This document shows positions 1-7,684 of a DNA stretch of 64,000 nt, piece after piece. Location of the stretch: the NCBI RefSeq assembly GCF_002150685.1, contig NZ_MSSW01000009.1, positions 1-64,000 of the forward strand, read 5' to 3'. This stretch comes from Algoriphagus antarcticus (GTDB lineage: Bacteria > Bacteroidota > Bacteroidia > Cytophagales > Cyclobacteriaceae). How positions within the stretch are numbered: position 1 is the first letter of the stretch; each line of letters opens with the position of its first letter. Made by a program: the position numbers and the translations under genes. Below the pieces are notes generated by a model. The model searched no databases, was not told the DNA's origin, and saw only the letters and a list, made by a program, of their open reading frames with translations.

Positions 1-114
1 GCAGAAAAGCGGTTATACTGATTAAACATACTGGTTTATATGGAATTATATCATGAGCCAAAATTAGTTTTATTAGCACCACGACAAGCTCGGTGTCCGG
101 ACAAATTGAATATT

Positions 115-163
115 AAGGATGGAAGGAAAAGTACGGCTTCGTTGCACTTTTCCTTCCATCCTT
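115..163. repeat. Long perfect hairpin, REP-like
   Basis: Perfect 18-bp inverted repeat: AAGGATGGAAGGAAAAGT at 115-132 and its complement at 146-163, with a 13-base loop. No T-run follows, so it is not a classic intrinsic terminator. Flanking sequence (about 85-105 and 174-210) shows weaker mirrored similarity around a CAAG-CTCGG-type core, so the palindrome may be larger. The rest of 1-234 holds no convincing gene. Confidence 0.55.
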
Positions 164-234
164 CACTCATACTTAGACCAATGGCCGAGCCTTGCCGAGG
201 TCATTTGGTAATAAACTGACTACTAGTATCAACG

Positions 235-1143
235 CTATTTCGTCAATTGATTGAATATAGCTAACTGTTCTTTTAGCGCAGCAACTCGATCTGCTGGTTC
301 TGTACGGGCTTCCATAAGAATCCAACCGTGGTAATTAATCCCTTTGAATAGCTTGAAAAGTTCTGGATAGGGATAATCTCCATCGTTGAATTCACGTACG
401 TGAACGGTATCTCCAAACCATTTTTTCACAGAGTTGAAATTAGCTTCCAAGCCTGGAGCCAAAAGATCTTCGGCATTACAATTCCAGCATATCTTGACAG
501 CAGGTTCTATGACCTGCTCAAAAATGGCCTTCATATTCGGAAGTTCCTGCGTCAAATTCCCATGTACTTCCACCCGTACTAATTGGCCATAATCAGCTGC
601 GAATTTCCCAACTTCATTAAATGAAGCTGCGATCTGGGCAATAGTTTTTTCTTTGGGCACGTCGGCGGGCAGATTGTTTGGCTTGACCTTTATTCCAGTA
701 GCACCTATATCCTTGCAAAGCTTGATATATTCTTTGGTCCCCTCAATATTTTTTCGAACTACTGCTGGATCTGAGCTGTGATACTCAAAATTACTTCCAT
801 ATCCCACGCAAGTCACTTTGCTGTCCTTAAAGCGTTTTTTCACTGCTGCTCGCTCAGTGGCACTCAAGCTTGTTTCCACTCCATGCGCGTGCTCTGTACG
901 AAGCTCCACTCCTAGCACTCCTGATTTTTCACAATTCGCAATAAGCGTAGGCAGATCCCAATCCTTTCCCCATTGGTAAGTCACCAAACCAAATTCCATC
1001 CCTGATTTTGTCCTTGAAAATGCATCAAAGGGAAATTGCATCGCTGCTAGACTTAAGCTGGCGGCTACGCTTTTCTGCATAAAATCACGTCTAGAATTAC
1101 TCAATGACTTAATCACTTTAGTATTCATTTTTTCTTGACTCAT
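235..1143 (-). CDS. Sugar phosphate isomerase/epimerase (TIM barrel), Tat-exported
   Basis: A 302-residue xylose-isomerase-like TIM-barrel protein, probably acting on a free or oxidised sugar outside the cytoplasm. The N-terminus has a twin-arginine motif (SRRDFM near residue 17) and a hydrophobic stretch ending near residue 40. Barrel elements include GVELRTEHAHGV, GATGIKVKPNN, RVEVHG and a late ILMEARTEP segment, where the acidic and histidine residues would bind the metal. Translation could also start at the internal Met 6. It lies 5 bases downstream of the oxidoreductase gene and is clearly cotranscribed; such pairs are usual in Bacteroidota sugar catabolism, for example of 3-keto sugars. 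The substrate cannot be read from the sequence. Confidence 0.85.
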   Translation of the reverse strand: MSQEKMNTKVIKSLSNSRRDFMQKSVAASLSLAAMQFPFDAFSRTKSGMEFGLVTYQWGKDWDLPTLIANCEKSGVLGVELRTEHAHGVETSLSATERAAVKKRFKDSKVTCVGYGSNFEYHSSDPAVVRKNIEGTKEYIKLCKDIGATGIKVKPNNLPADVPKEKTIAQIAASFNEVGKFAADYGQLVRVEVHGNLTQELPNMKAIFEQVIEPAVKICWNCNAEDLLAPGLEANFNSVKKWFGDTVHVREFNDGDYPYPELFKLFKGINYHGWILMEARTEPADRVAALKEQLAIFNQLTK

Positions 1144-1148
1144 AAAAA

Positions 1149-2519
1149 TTAAACTTTATTTGGAACAGTGTATGGATCACGATAATCTCTGGTAAGCATT
1201 TTATCTGCCTCTTTGTCCTTGACAAAAGTCTCTGTACTTCCGTCAAATCTCAATTCGCGTCCAGTCAGGTAAGATACATTGGCTATCAAAGGCAATACTG
1301 AAGATTTGAAGCCTTCTTCTATGTCGCAGTGAAGTGCTTCATTATTTCCAGCTCGGATTGCGTCCAGGAAATTGGCATAATGCTCCGCACCGCCTGGCGC
1401 TGCCAAAACTTGAGTACTTGCTGCTGGAGCGGCTTCTTTTTTAGATTGGGCAAAAGGCTCTTTTTCCTTCTGACGGAAAGCTTTCCAGGTACCTCCGTCA
1501 AGTTCCAAATAACCATTAGTTCCATAAAACATATTACCAATTTGGATTCCCAAACTTGATTCTCCATTGGTATATCTACCTCGAGTTTCAAATTCCAGCA
1601 TGGTGCCATCCGCATACTTGAACACCGAGCTTTGCGTATTTGGGGTTTCCTGAGAGCATTCGTTCGGATCTATACCATAGATTCCTCCCGCTGAATAGAC
1701 AGAAACAGGATGTTCGTTTTTATTCATTCCCCAGCGAGCGACATCAAACTGGTGCGGTCCCTGATTTCCTGTATCACCATTTCCAGTGGCCCAGTGCCAG
1801 TGCCAGTTGTAATGCACTTTCTTTTCATTGTATGGAATCATCTCCGCCGGACCTCTCCAATAGTCGTAATGTAATGATTCCGGTGGCGTGCTATCTGCCA
1901 CTTTACCAAAAGAATCTCTTGGTTTGTAGCAAGTCCCACGAGCCATATATACATCACCGATTCCTCCTCCATGAAGGAATTCCATCGCTTCCATCACGTT
2001 GGCAATAGATCGGTTTTGAAAACCTACCTGCACTCTTCTATCGTACTTTCGGGCGGCTTCTACCATTTTTCTACCTTCCCATACGTTGTGACTTGCAGGT
2101 TTTTCTACATACACATGCTTTCCTGCTTGGCAAGCCCAGATCGTACCTAGCGCATGCCAGTGATTGGGTACTGCAAAAGAAACTGCATCTAGCTCTTTGT
2201 CTTCCAGCACCTTTCGCATATCCCACTCTGTCGTTGGGGTGACGCCTGTTTTCTCTATTACAACTTTTGACTTTGGTTCGAAGTATTGCTCGTCAGCATC
2301 GCAAAGTGTCTTTAATCTCACATTGCGATTGTCTTTTAAGGCACACCATTGGTTGATGTGATTGCTGCCTTGTCCGCGTATTCCAATCACTGCAATATTG
2401 ATTCGCTCGTTTGCTCCTATGATTGAAGCATATGATTTGGCACTCATGCTCATACCGGCCATAGCTATTCCGGCTGTGCCTAAGAGACTTTTTTTTATGA
2501 ATTCTCTTCTTTTTTCCAT
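1149..2519 (-). CDS. Gfo/Idh/MocA family oxidoreductase, Tat-exported
   Basis: A 456-residue NAD(P)-dependent sugar dehydrogenase homologue. It begins with a Tat signal (KRREFIKKS near residue 3, then a Gly/Ala/Met-rich hydrophobic stretch). A Rossmann segment follows (INIAVIGIRGQGSNH near residue 40), then the family EKP motif (VYVEKPASHN near 132), and a C-terminal domain with a Trp/His-rich stretch (HYNWHWHWATGNGD) leading into GNQGPHQFD, the likely catalytic region. Export with the cofactor already bound fits the Tat route. It is the first gene of a two-gene operon with the isomerase/epimerase. The long upstream region (2520-2722) contains a LacI-type operator candidate at 2675-2686, which suggests sugar-responsive control. 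Confidence 0.88.
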   Translation of the reverse strand: MEKRREFIKKSLLGTAGIAMAGMSMSAKSYASIIGANERINIAVIGIRGQGSNHINQWCALKDNRNVRLKTLCDADEQYFEPKSKVVIEKTGVTPTTEWDMRKVLEDKELDAVSFAVPNHWHALGTIWACQAGKHVYVEKPASHNVWEGRKMVEAARKYDRRVQVGFQNRSIANVMEAMEFLHGGGIGDVYMARGTCYKPRDSFGKVADSTPPESLHYDYWRGPAEMIPYNEKKVHYNWHWHWATGNGDTGNQGPHQFDVARWGMNKNEHPVSVYSAGGIYGIDPNECSQETPNTQSSVFKYADGTMLEFETRGRYTNGESSLGIQIGNMFYGTNGYLELDGGTWKAFRQKEKEPFAQSKKEAAPAASTQVLAAPGGAEHYANFLDAIRAGNNEALHCDIEEGFKSSVLPLIANVSYLTGRELRFDGSTETFVKDKEADKMLTRDYRDPYTVPNKV

Positions 2520-2674
2520 TTCTATTTGAGGTTACAGGGTTTGTGCCTTTTACTTTTTAGGGTTATTGAATAGTTGTTTTTTGTTCATAGACAGTAATTC
2601 AGCTATGAATTTTTAATCTAAACATTCTATTTCTACCAATCAATACTAATTATTTGGATGCCCTAATATGATGT

Positions 2675-2686
2675 GCAAACGATTGC
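2675..2686. promoter_or_regulatory. LacI-family-like operator candidate
   Basis: GCAAACGATTGC: half-sites GCAAAC and GATTGC meet at a central CG with one mismatch, the usual layout of LacI-family operators. Read on the minus strand it is ACGCAATCGTTTGCAC, sharing 12 of 16 positions with the site at 40606-40621 before pckA. It lies about 155 bp upstream of the minus-strand Gfo/Idh/MocA gene. Function is inferred; no LacI regulator is encoded in the window. Confidence 0.4.
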
Positions 2687-2722
2687 GTATTTCCATGCCC
2701 GCTCAAAAACTTTCCCACACTT

Positions 2723-2798
2723 TATCACTACTTACGGTGATATTCTAATATATCACCATTTACGGTGATATTTGGATTTATCACCATTTACGGTGATA
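2723..2798. promoter_or_regulatory. Three tandem palindromic operator-like repeats, 28-bp period
   Basis: Three 20-bp palindromes at 2723-2742, 2751-2770 and 2779-2798. Copies 2 and 3 are identical: TATCACC, six bases ATTTAC, GGTGATA. Copy 1 differs at TATCACTACTTAC. Centres are spaced exactly 28 bp. The last copy ends 8 bases before the satD-like start codon, so a protein bound here would cover the promoter or the ribosome entry region. I infer binding by a dimeric regulator, possibly the SatD-like protein itself. Confidence 0.75.
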
Positions 2799-2806
2799 TT
2801 GGCAGT

Positions 2807-3448
2807 ATGATTGCATTACTTACAGGAGACATCATCAATTCCAGAGAGCTGAAAGATCAGAATCTGTGGATCGATCCATTCAAGAAATTACTGAATAAAT
2901 GGGGCCGTACTCCGAAGCAGTGGGAAATCTTCCGAGGAGATAGTTTTCAACTGGAAATCTCAAAGCCGCAAGAAAGCTTGCTTGCAGCCTTACAGATCAA
3001 AGCCCTGATCAAAAGCCTTCCCTATCCGGATGAGAATAAAAGAAGCTCTCCAGTAGATGTCCGAATGGCAATCGGAATAGGTACAAAATCTTATGATGCA
3101 GATAGAATATCCGAAAGTAATGGTGAAGCATTCGTACGATCAGGAGAAAAATTTGAGCAATTAAAAGGCGAGATGATCACTCTGGCTATCAACTCTCCTT
3201 GGACTGAATGGAATATCGAGATGAATCTTTACCTGAAACTAGCGGGAATACAAATGGACAGCTGGTCGATCTCTTCAGGAGAATTGATGTCAGAAATGCT
3301 CTCCAATCCAGATCGTAAACAGGCAGAAATCGGAGAAGTGCTTCACATCAACCAAAACTCTGTGAGTAAGCGCTACAAAGCCGCAAATGGCGAGGATATC
3401 TTGGCAATGGAGAAATTATTCAGAAAGAAACTCAGCCAGCTGCTCTAA
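2807..3448 (+). CDS. SatD-like protein with C-terminal helix-turn-helix
   Basis: A 213-residue protein of the SatD type. The start at 2807 is chosen because an upstream in-frame ATG (2765) lies inside the palindromic repeats and adds a non-conserved tail. The N-terminal part carries LTGDIINS (Asp 8), FRGDSFQLEI (Asp 45) and VRMAIGIG (Arg 86), then SNGEAFVRSGEKFE near 104; their order resembles the palm domain of class III nucleotide cyclases, though the catalytic Asn and Arg of that family are not evident. Residues about 172-193 (QAEIGEVLHINQNSVSKRYK) look like a helix-turn-helix. Its stop codon overlaps the next ATG (TAATG). A role as an autoregulated DNA-binding sensor is inference. A second copy lies at 49020-49649. 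Confidence 0.75.
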   Translation: MIALLTGDIINSRELKDQNLWIDPFKKLLNKWGRTPKQWEIFRGDSFQLEISKPQESLLAALQIKALIKSLPYPDENKRSSPVDVRMAIGIGTKSYDADRISESNGEAFVRSGEKFEQLKGEMITLAINSPWTEWNIEMNLYLKLAGIQMDSWSISSGELMSEMLSNPDRKQAEIGEVLHINQNSVSKRYKAANGEDILAMEKLFRKKLSQLL

Positions 3449-4158
3449 TGCTCATCCTGATCAAGCTCATACTCGCCCATCTAATCGGAGATTTTCTGCT
3501 GCAACCTTCTTCATGGGTAAAAGAAAAAGAACGCCGAAAAGCAGCTTCTCCAAAACTATATATCCACGTTTTAATCCATGGCTTACTTGTCCTGTTGCTG
3601 CTCTGGGATCTCAGCGATTGGCAAATAGCTCTGGCGACCACCATCGCACATTTGATAATTGATCTCACCAAACTTTACGCTCAAAAGTCTAAAACCAAAA
3701 CGACATGGTTCATTGCTGATCAAGCGATGCACCTCATAAGTATTCTGATCATTTGGGCTGTATTCACAGAAGTATCCGTGGATTGGCAATTAGCATTTCA
3801 GGATCCTGTGCTTTTTGGAATGATTACATTAGTGCTTTTCCTTACCCAACCTACTTCTATTATTTTATCAAATTTGCTCAAAAAGTGGTCGGATTCTATC
3901 CCATCCCAACCTGATCAATCCCTCCAAGATGCTGGAAAGTACATAGGAATTTTGGAGCGACTTTTCGTCTTTTCCTTTATCGTGACAGGGCATTGGGAAG
4001 CTGTAGGTTTCTTGCTAGCTGCCAAATCCGTATTTAGGTTTGGAGATCTAAGGAAATCTAAGGAGCGAAAACTCACTGAATACATTCTGATCGGAACCTT
4101 GCTAAGCTTCGGCACAGCCATGGTTTCTGGGCTAATCTTTTTATCTATCACCAACTAA
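3448..4158 (+). CDS. DUF3307 domain-containing membrane protein
   Basis: A 236-residue integral membrane protein. The N-terminus (LILAHLIGDFLLQPSSWVKEKE) is the DUF3307 hallmark: a histidine and aspartate in the first helix followed by Gln-Pro. Five to six hydrophobic segments follow, with a second HLIIDLTK motif near residue 70 and an AKSVFRFGDL motif near the C-terminus. The biochemical function is unknown. The start overlaps the stop of the SatD-like gene by one base, so the two are translationally coupled. I recall this pairing from other genomes, which would imply a shared role. The following symporter gene begins on the next base. Confidence 0.8.
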   Translation: MLILIKLILAHLIGDFLLQPSSWVKEKERRKAASPKLYIHVLIHGLLVLLLLWDLSDWQIALATTIAHLIIDLTKLYAQKSKTKTTWFIADQAMHLISILIIWAVFTEVSVDWQLAFQDPVLFGMITLVLFLTQPTSIILSNLLKKWSDSIPSQPDQSLQDAGKYIGILERLFVFSFIVTGHWEAVGFLLAAKSVFRFGDLRKSKERKLTEYILIGTLLSFGTAMVSGLIFLSITN

Positions 4159-5061
4159 ATGAACCCAACCAACGAACTGGATTCCATCCAACTCAATTTT
4201 TCTTCCAGTGATTTACTGCTGCTAAACCTAGCCCTAGCACTAATCATGTATGGGGTGGCGCTGGATCTGAGATTTGAGGATTTCAAATACTTGGCGAAAA
4301 ACCCAAAGGGATTCTTTTTGGGGGTGTTTTCCCAATTTCTACTCTTGCCATTTCTCACTTGGTGCCTGGTGCTTATCATGAAGCCACCGCCATCCGTGGC
4401 CTTGGGAATGTTCCTGGTAGCTGCTTGTCCCGGAGGAAATGTCTCAAATTTCCTTACCAGTCTGGCAAAAGGAAATACTGCTCTTTCGGTAAGTCTGACA
4501 GGTTTCTCCAGCATGCTTTCCATCATCAGTACACCTTTAAATTTCGCACTTTGGGCAGGATTGTACGCCCCAACTTCAAACTTGCTACGGGAAATAAGCC
4601 TGGATTATTCTGATACCTTTTCTACAATTGCGCTAATTCTGGGCATCCCATTAATACTCGGGATTATCACGCATCAGTACGCTCCTACTTTCGCCGAAAA
4701 AGCTTCAAAAATCCTTAAGCCCCTGAGTATTCTTATTTTTGCAGCATTTGTAGTGATTGCCTTTGCCGGGAATTTTGATCTCTTTACCAAGTACATTTCC
4801 CTGATTTTCCTATGGGTTTTGGCGCATAATTTTGTGGCATTGGGTTCGGGATTTATTACAGGAAAAATCTTCAGATTGCCACTTGCTGATGTGAAAACTA
4901 TGACAATCGAAACTGGAATTCAAAATTCTGGATTGGGGCTGGTTTTGATTTTCACTTATTTTGATGGCCTTGGTGGAATGGCTATTATTACAGCATGGTG
5001 GGGTATCTGGCATTTGATTTCAGGTATGACTATCGCAAGCCTTTGGAAATCAAAAGTCTGA
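4159..5061 (+). CDS. Bile acid:sodium symporter family protein (BASS-like)
   Basis: A 300-residue transporter with eight to nine hydrophobic segments. BASS-like signatures are AACPGGNVSNFLTSLAKGNTALSVSLT (near residues 92-118), the region of the first discontinuous helix, and ETGIQNSGLGLVLI (near 254), matching the conserved E(x)GxQNxxLa region of the second. These normally form the sodium and substrate sites. Its ATG directly follows the DUF3307 stop (TAAATG), so it is probably the third gene of the satD operon. The substrate is unknown; bacterial members carry organic acids, pantoate and other anions rather than bile acids. Confidence 0.85.
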   Translation: MNPTNELDSIQLNFSSSDLLLLNLALALIMYGVALDLRFEDFKYLAKNPKGFFLGVFSQFLLLPFLTWCLVLIMKPPPSVALGMFLVAACPGGNVSNFLTSLAKGNTALSVSLTGFSSMLSIISTPLNFALWAGLYAPTSNLLREISLDYSDTFSTIALILGIPLILGIITHQYAPTFAEKASKILKPLSILIFAAFVVIAFAGNFDLFTKYISLIFLWVLAHNFVALGSGFITGKIFRLPLADVKTMTIETGIQNSGLGLVLIFTYFDGLGGMAIITAWWGIWHLISGMTIASLWKSKV

Positions 5062-5093
5062 ATAAAAACAGTCTGTGAAACCCTAACAAATCA

Positions 5094-6095
5094 ATGACAT
5101 ACTTAATCAATGAATTCCTTCGCTTCTTAGTTAAGATCACGTTGAAGGGCTATTTGAAGAAAATAATTATCGATGGCGCAGAAAATATTCCAAAAAATGC
5201 CCCGATTCTTTTGGTAGCAAATCACCAAAATGCATTGATCGATCCAATGCTTTTGGGCTCACACACAGCGCTAAAACCTTACTACTTGACTCGTGCATCT
5301 GTTTTCAAAAAGTCATTTATTGCCAAATTCCTGAATTTAATCCAGATGCTGCCTGTCTATCGAGTGCGCGATGGCTTCTCTACCATTCAGCAAAATCAAG
5401 GTACTTTTGATCAAACCTATGAGGTACTTCGTAAAAATGGAACAGTGATCATTTTTGCCGAAGGAAGTCATAGTTTAATCAGAAATCTCCGTCCACTGAG
5501 CAAGGGTTTTACGCGTATGGCTTTTGGCCTTAAAGAGAAATATCCTGAAACTCAACCTGTAATATTACCTGTAGCGCTAGATTACTCTGCTCACAAAAAA
5601 TCTGGGGGTATAGCGAGAATAACCTTCGGGAAAGCCATTCCGGTAGATATGCCAGCTTCAAAATCAGGATTACTCACCAAATCTGTGGAGCAGGCATTGA
5701 AGGAACTCGTAGTGGAAATTCCATTGGCAACCTACGAGCAGGATTTGGCCAATTTGATCGAAAATGACGTGGACTTGACTTGCAGAGCAGAAGTAAAGCT
5801 TTTTCTTGAAACTGGAGAAGTTCCAAACCCCATTGCAGAGCCCTCAGGACTGAAGAATAAACTGATGAAAATCTTCCATTTCCCTCTTTATTGGGTTTGG
5901 CTTTGGAAAAAGCCAAGCGTGAAAGATCCTGTTTTTTCATCAACCTGGAAGTTCATGATAGGTTTTGTCCTTGTTCCTTTCTATTACTTTTTCCTCCTTT
6001 GGCTAGCTATGGATACTTCCTTAGGTTCATGGGCTTTGGCATTTTTGGTAATGGCCTGGATCACTCTAATCGGAAACAAAAATCCACAGGAATAA
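5094..6095 (+). CDS. 1-acyl-sn-glycerol-3-phosphate acyltransferase family protein (PlsC-like)
   Basis: A 333-residue membrane acyltransferase, probably transferring a fatty acyl group to a glycerophospholipid precursor. The catalytic motif is NHQNALIDP (near residue 42), with five residues between His and Asp, as in the Bacteroidota subgroup rather than the classic HX4D. The glycerophosphate-binding block appears as IFAEGSHS (near 121) and the late block as VILPVALDY (near 160). The last 70 residues contain two hydrophobic helices that would anchor the enzyme in the inner membrane. The gene follows the symporter by 32 bases on the same strand. The exact acceptor lipid is not certain. Confidence 0.82.
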   Translation: MTYLINEFLRFLVKITLKGYLKKIIIDGAENIPKNAPILLVANHQNALIDPMLLGSHTALKPYYLTRASVFKKSFIAKFLNLIQMLPVYRVRDGFSTIQQNQGTFDQTYEVLRKNGTVIIFAEGSHSLIRNLRPLSKGFTRMAFGLKEKYPETQPVILPVALDYSAHKKSGGIARITFGKAIPVDMPASKSGLLTKSVEQALKELVVEIPLATYEQDLANLIENDVDLTCRAEVKLFLETGEVPNPIAEPSGLKNKLMKIFHFPLYWVWLWKKPSVKDPVFSSTWKFMIGFVLVPFYYFFLLWLAMDTSLGSWALAFLVMAWITLIGNKNPQE

Positions 6096-6117
6096 AGACG
6101 TGCTTGACCAAATATTC

Positions 6118-6158
6118 TTTGGGTTATTTCGTAACTTTGGTTTACTGAATAACCCAAA
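6118..6158. promoter_or_regulatory. hppD promoter region flanked by an 11-bp inverted repeat
   Basis: TTTGGGTTATT (6118-6128) and its exact complement AATAACCCAAA (6148-6158) are separated by 19 bases. A Bacteroidota -7 element, TAACTTTG (6132-6139), sits between the arms. Transcription would begin inside or just after the repeat, so a dimeric regulator site is more likely than an RNA hairpin. The start codon of the dioxygenase gene lies 13 bases beyond. The candidate -33 TTG is poorly spaced. Confidence 0.5.
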
Positions 6159-6170
6159 AATAACTTAACC

Positions 6171-7265
6171 ATGAGTCAAGACTTCCTCCCAATCAATGGG
6201 ACTGACTACGTCGAATTATACGTCGGTAACGCCAAACAATCCGCACTTTACTATCAATATGCTTTTGGCTACGAATTGATCGCCTATGCGGGGCCAGAAA
6301 CTGGCATCAAGGATAGGGCATCCTATGTCTTGAAGCAAGGCAAAATCAGATTAGTTCTGACCTCTCCTATTTTTCCCGAAGGCCCAATTGCTGAGCATAT
6401 CCAAAAACACGGGGACGGTGTGAAAGTCCTTGCACTTTGGGTAGAAGATGCAGAAAAATCCTGGTATGAAACCACCTCCAGGGGTGCCGCATCTGCCATA
6501 GAGCCGCATATTATTTCTGATAAATTTGGCGAAGCCAAAGTAGCATCAATTCATACTTATGGAGACACGATTCACACTTTCGTGGAGCGTAAAAACTACT
6601 CAGGCATCTTTCTTCCGGGGTATCAGCCTCGTAAAAGTCATTATACACCAGAGCCGATTGGCTTGATGTATATTGATCATTGTGTAGGAAATGTGGAGCT
6701 TGGAGAGATGAATCGCTGGGTGGATTTCTATGAAACCGTCATGGGTTTCAAATTACTGATCACCTTTGACGACGAGGATATTTCTACTGAGTACTCAGCG
6801 CTGATGTCCAAGGTTGTTTCCAATGGCAACGGCTTCATCAAGTTTCCAATCAATGAACCTGCTGCAGGCAAGAAAAAATCACAGATAGAAGAATACCTGG
6901 ATTTCTACCGTGGACCTGGAGTTCAGCACATGGCGATTGCTACAGATGACATTATCCATACGGTAACTGAGTTGAGAAAAAGAGGCGTAGAGTTTCTTGA
7001 GGTGCCACAGTCTTATTATGTAGACTTGCTGGATAGAGTGGGCAAAATAGATGAGGATTTACAACCACTGAAAGATCTGAATATCCTGGTAGATCGGGAT
7101 GAAGAAGGATATTTACTTCAGATTTTCACCAAACCTGTACAAGACAGACCGACGCTTTTCTTTGAAATAATCCAGCGAAAAGGCGCCAAGTCCTTCGGCA
7201 AGGGGAATTTCAAAGCCCTGTTTGAAGCCATTGAGCGAGAGCAGGAACTGAGAGGGAATTTATAA
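6171..7265 (+). CDS. hppD: 4-hydroxyphenylpyruvate dioxygenase
   Basis: A 364-residue non-haem iron dioxygenase that converts 4-hydroxyphenylpyruvate to homogentisate in tyrosine catabolism. It has two vicinal-oxygen-chelate halves. The iron ligands are visible in the C-terminal half: His 170 (YIDHCVGNVE), His 253 (VQHMAIATDD) and Glu 332 (LFFEIIQRKG). Length is normal for the family. The other genes of the homogentisate pathway are not next to it; a strong terminator follows directly, so it is transcribed alone. The 11-bp inverted repeat around its promoter suggests specific control, perhaps by tyrosine or phenylalanine. Confidence 0.95.
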   Translation: MSQDFLPINGTDYVELYVGNAKQSALYYQYAFGYELIAYAGPETGIKDRASYVLKQGKIRLVLTSPIFPEGPIAEHIQKHGDGVKVLALWVEDAEKSWYETTSRGAASAIEPHIISDKFGEAKVASIHTYGDTIHTFVERKNYSGIFLPGYQPRKSHYTPEPIGLMYIDHCVGNVELGEMNRWVDFYETVMGFKLLITFDDEDISTEYSALMSKVVSNGNGFIKFPINEPAAGKKKSQIEEYLDFYRGPGVQHMAIATDDIIHTVTELRKRGVEFLEVPQSYYVDLLDRVGKIDEDLQPLKDLNILVDRDEEGYLLQIFTKPVQDRPTLFFEIIQRKGAKSFGKGNFKALFEAIEREQELRGNL

Positions 7266-7271
7266 GGCACG

Positions 7272-7299
7272 AAACCGACTAGAAATAGTCGGTTTTTTT
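7272..7299 (+). terminator. Intrinsic terminator of hppD
   Basis: Stem AAACCGACTA / TAGTCGGTTT with a GAAA loop, followed by a run of T, seven bases after the hppD stop codon. Confidence 0.9.
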
Positions 7300-7419
7300 G
7301 GTTATTCTTTTTTGAAAAGGAGGAAGAAATTTCTTCAAATTTTTAACCATGAAACCTACTTTTTCTTCAGCAATACTATCGAAGAAAAGGATGTTTCCTT
7401 TAATGAGTATCCGCAATCC

Positions 7420-7535
7420 TGCACGTTGCCAAATTTAATACTGATTTGCTTCCTGAAATCCCCCTTACCCCCTTTGAGAAAGGGGGAATTTGATCCGATT
7501 TAGAATCAAAATTTAGCTTTTTCCCGGAACGTGCA
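7420..7535. repeat. Extended palindromic REP-like element
   Basis: Outer arms TGCACGTT (7420-7427) and AACGTGCA (7528-7535) enclose a G/C-rich hairpin at 7468-7486 (CCCCCTTT, GAG, AAAGGGGG), giving a nested palindrome of about 116 bp. The CCCCCTTTGAG-AAAGGGGGA core resembles dispersed intergenic repeats known from many bacterial genomes. The whole stretch 7300-7684 contains no credible gene; short open frames here overlap the terminator or the palindrome. Confidence 0.45.
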
Positions 7536-7684
7536 ACAAAGCGAACACTCATTTTTCCTTTTAGCAACTTACAAAGACTTAATGTAGGGGCAGATTTATT
7601 TGCAAACAGTAAGACCCAGAATCACAAACAATACTTGCATGAGACTTGTAAAGATTTCAGGAAACAGCCTGACATTACATACAT

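Noticed and set aside
2723..2798. CRISPR array
   Set aside because: Three short palindromic units with 8-bp gaps are too short and too regular for repeats and spacers, and no cas genes are present.
2765..2806. Upstream ATG extending the SatD-like protein by 14 residues
   Set aside because: The extension consists of translated operator repeat sequence; the family start is at 2807.
7312..7503. 63-codon open frame between hppD and topoisomerase IB
   Set aside because: It overlaps the hppD terminator region and the palindromic element, has no family resemblance and no start signal.
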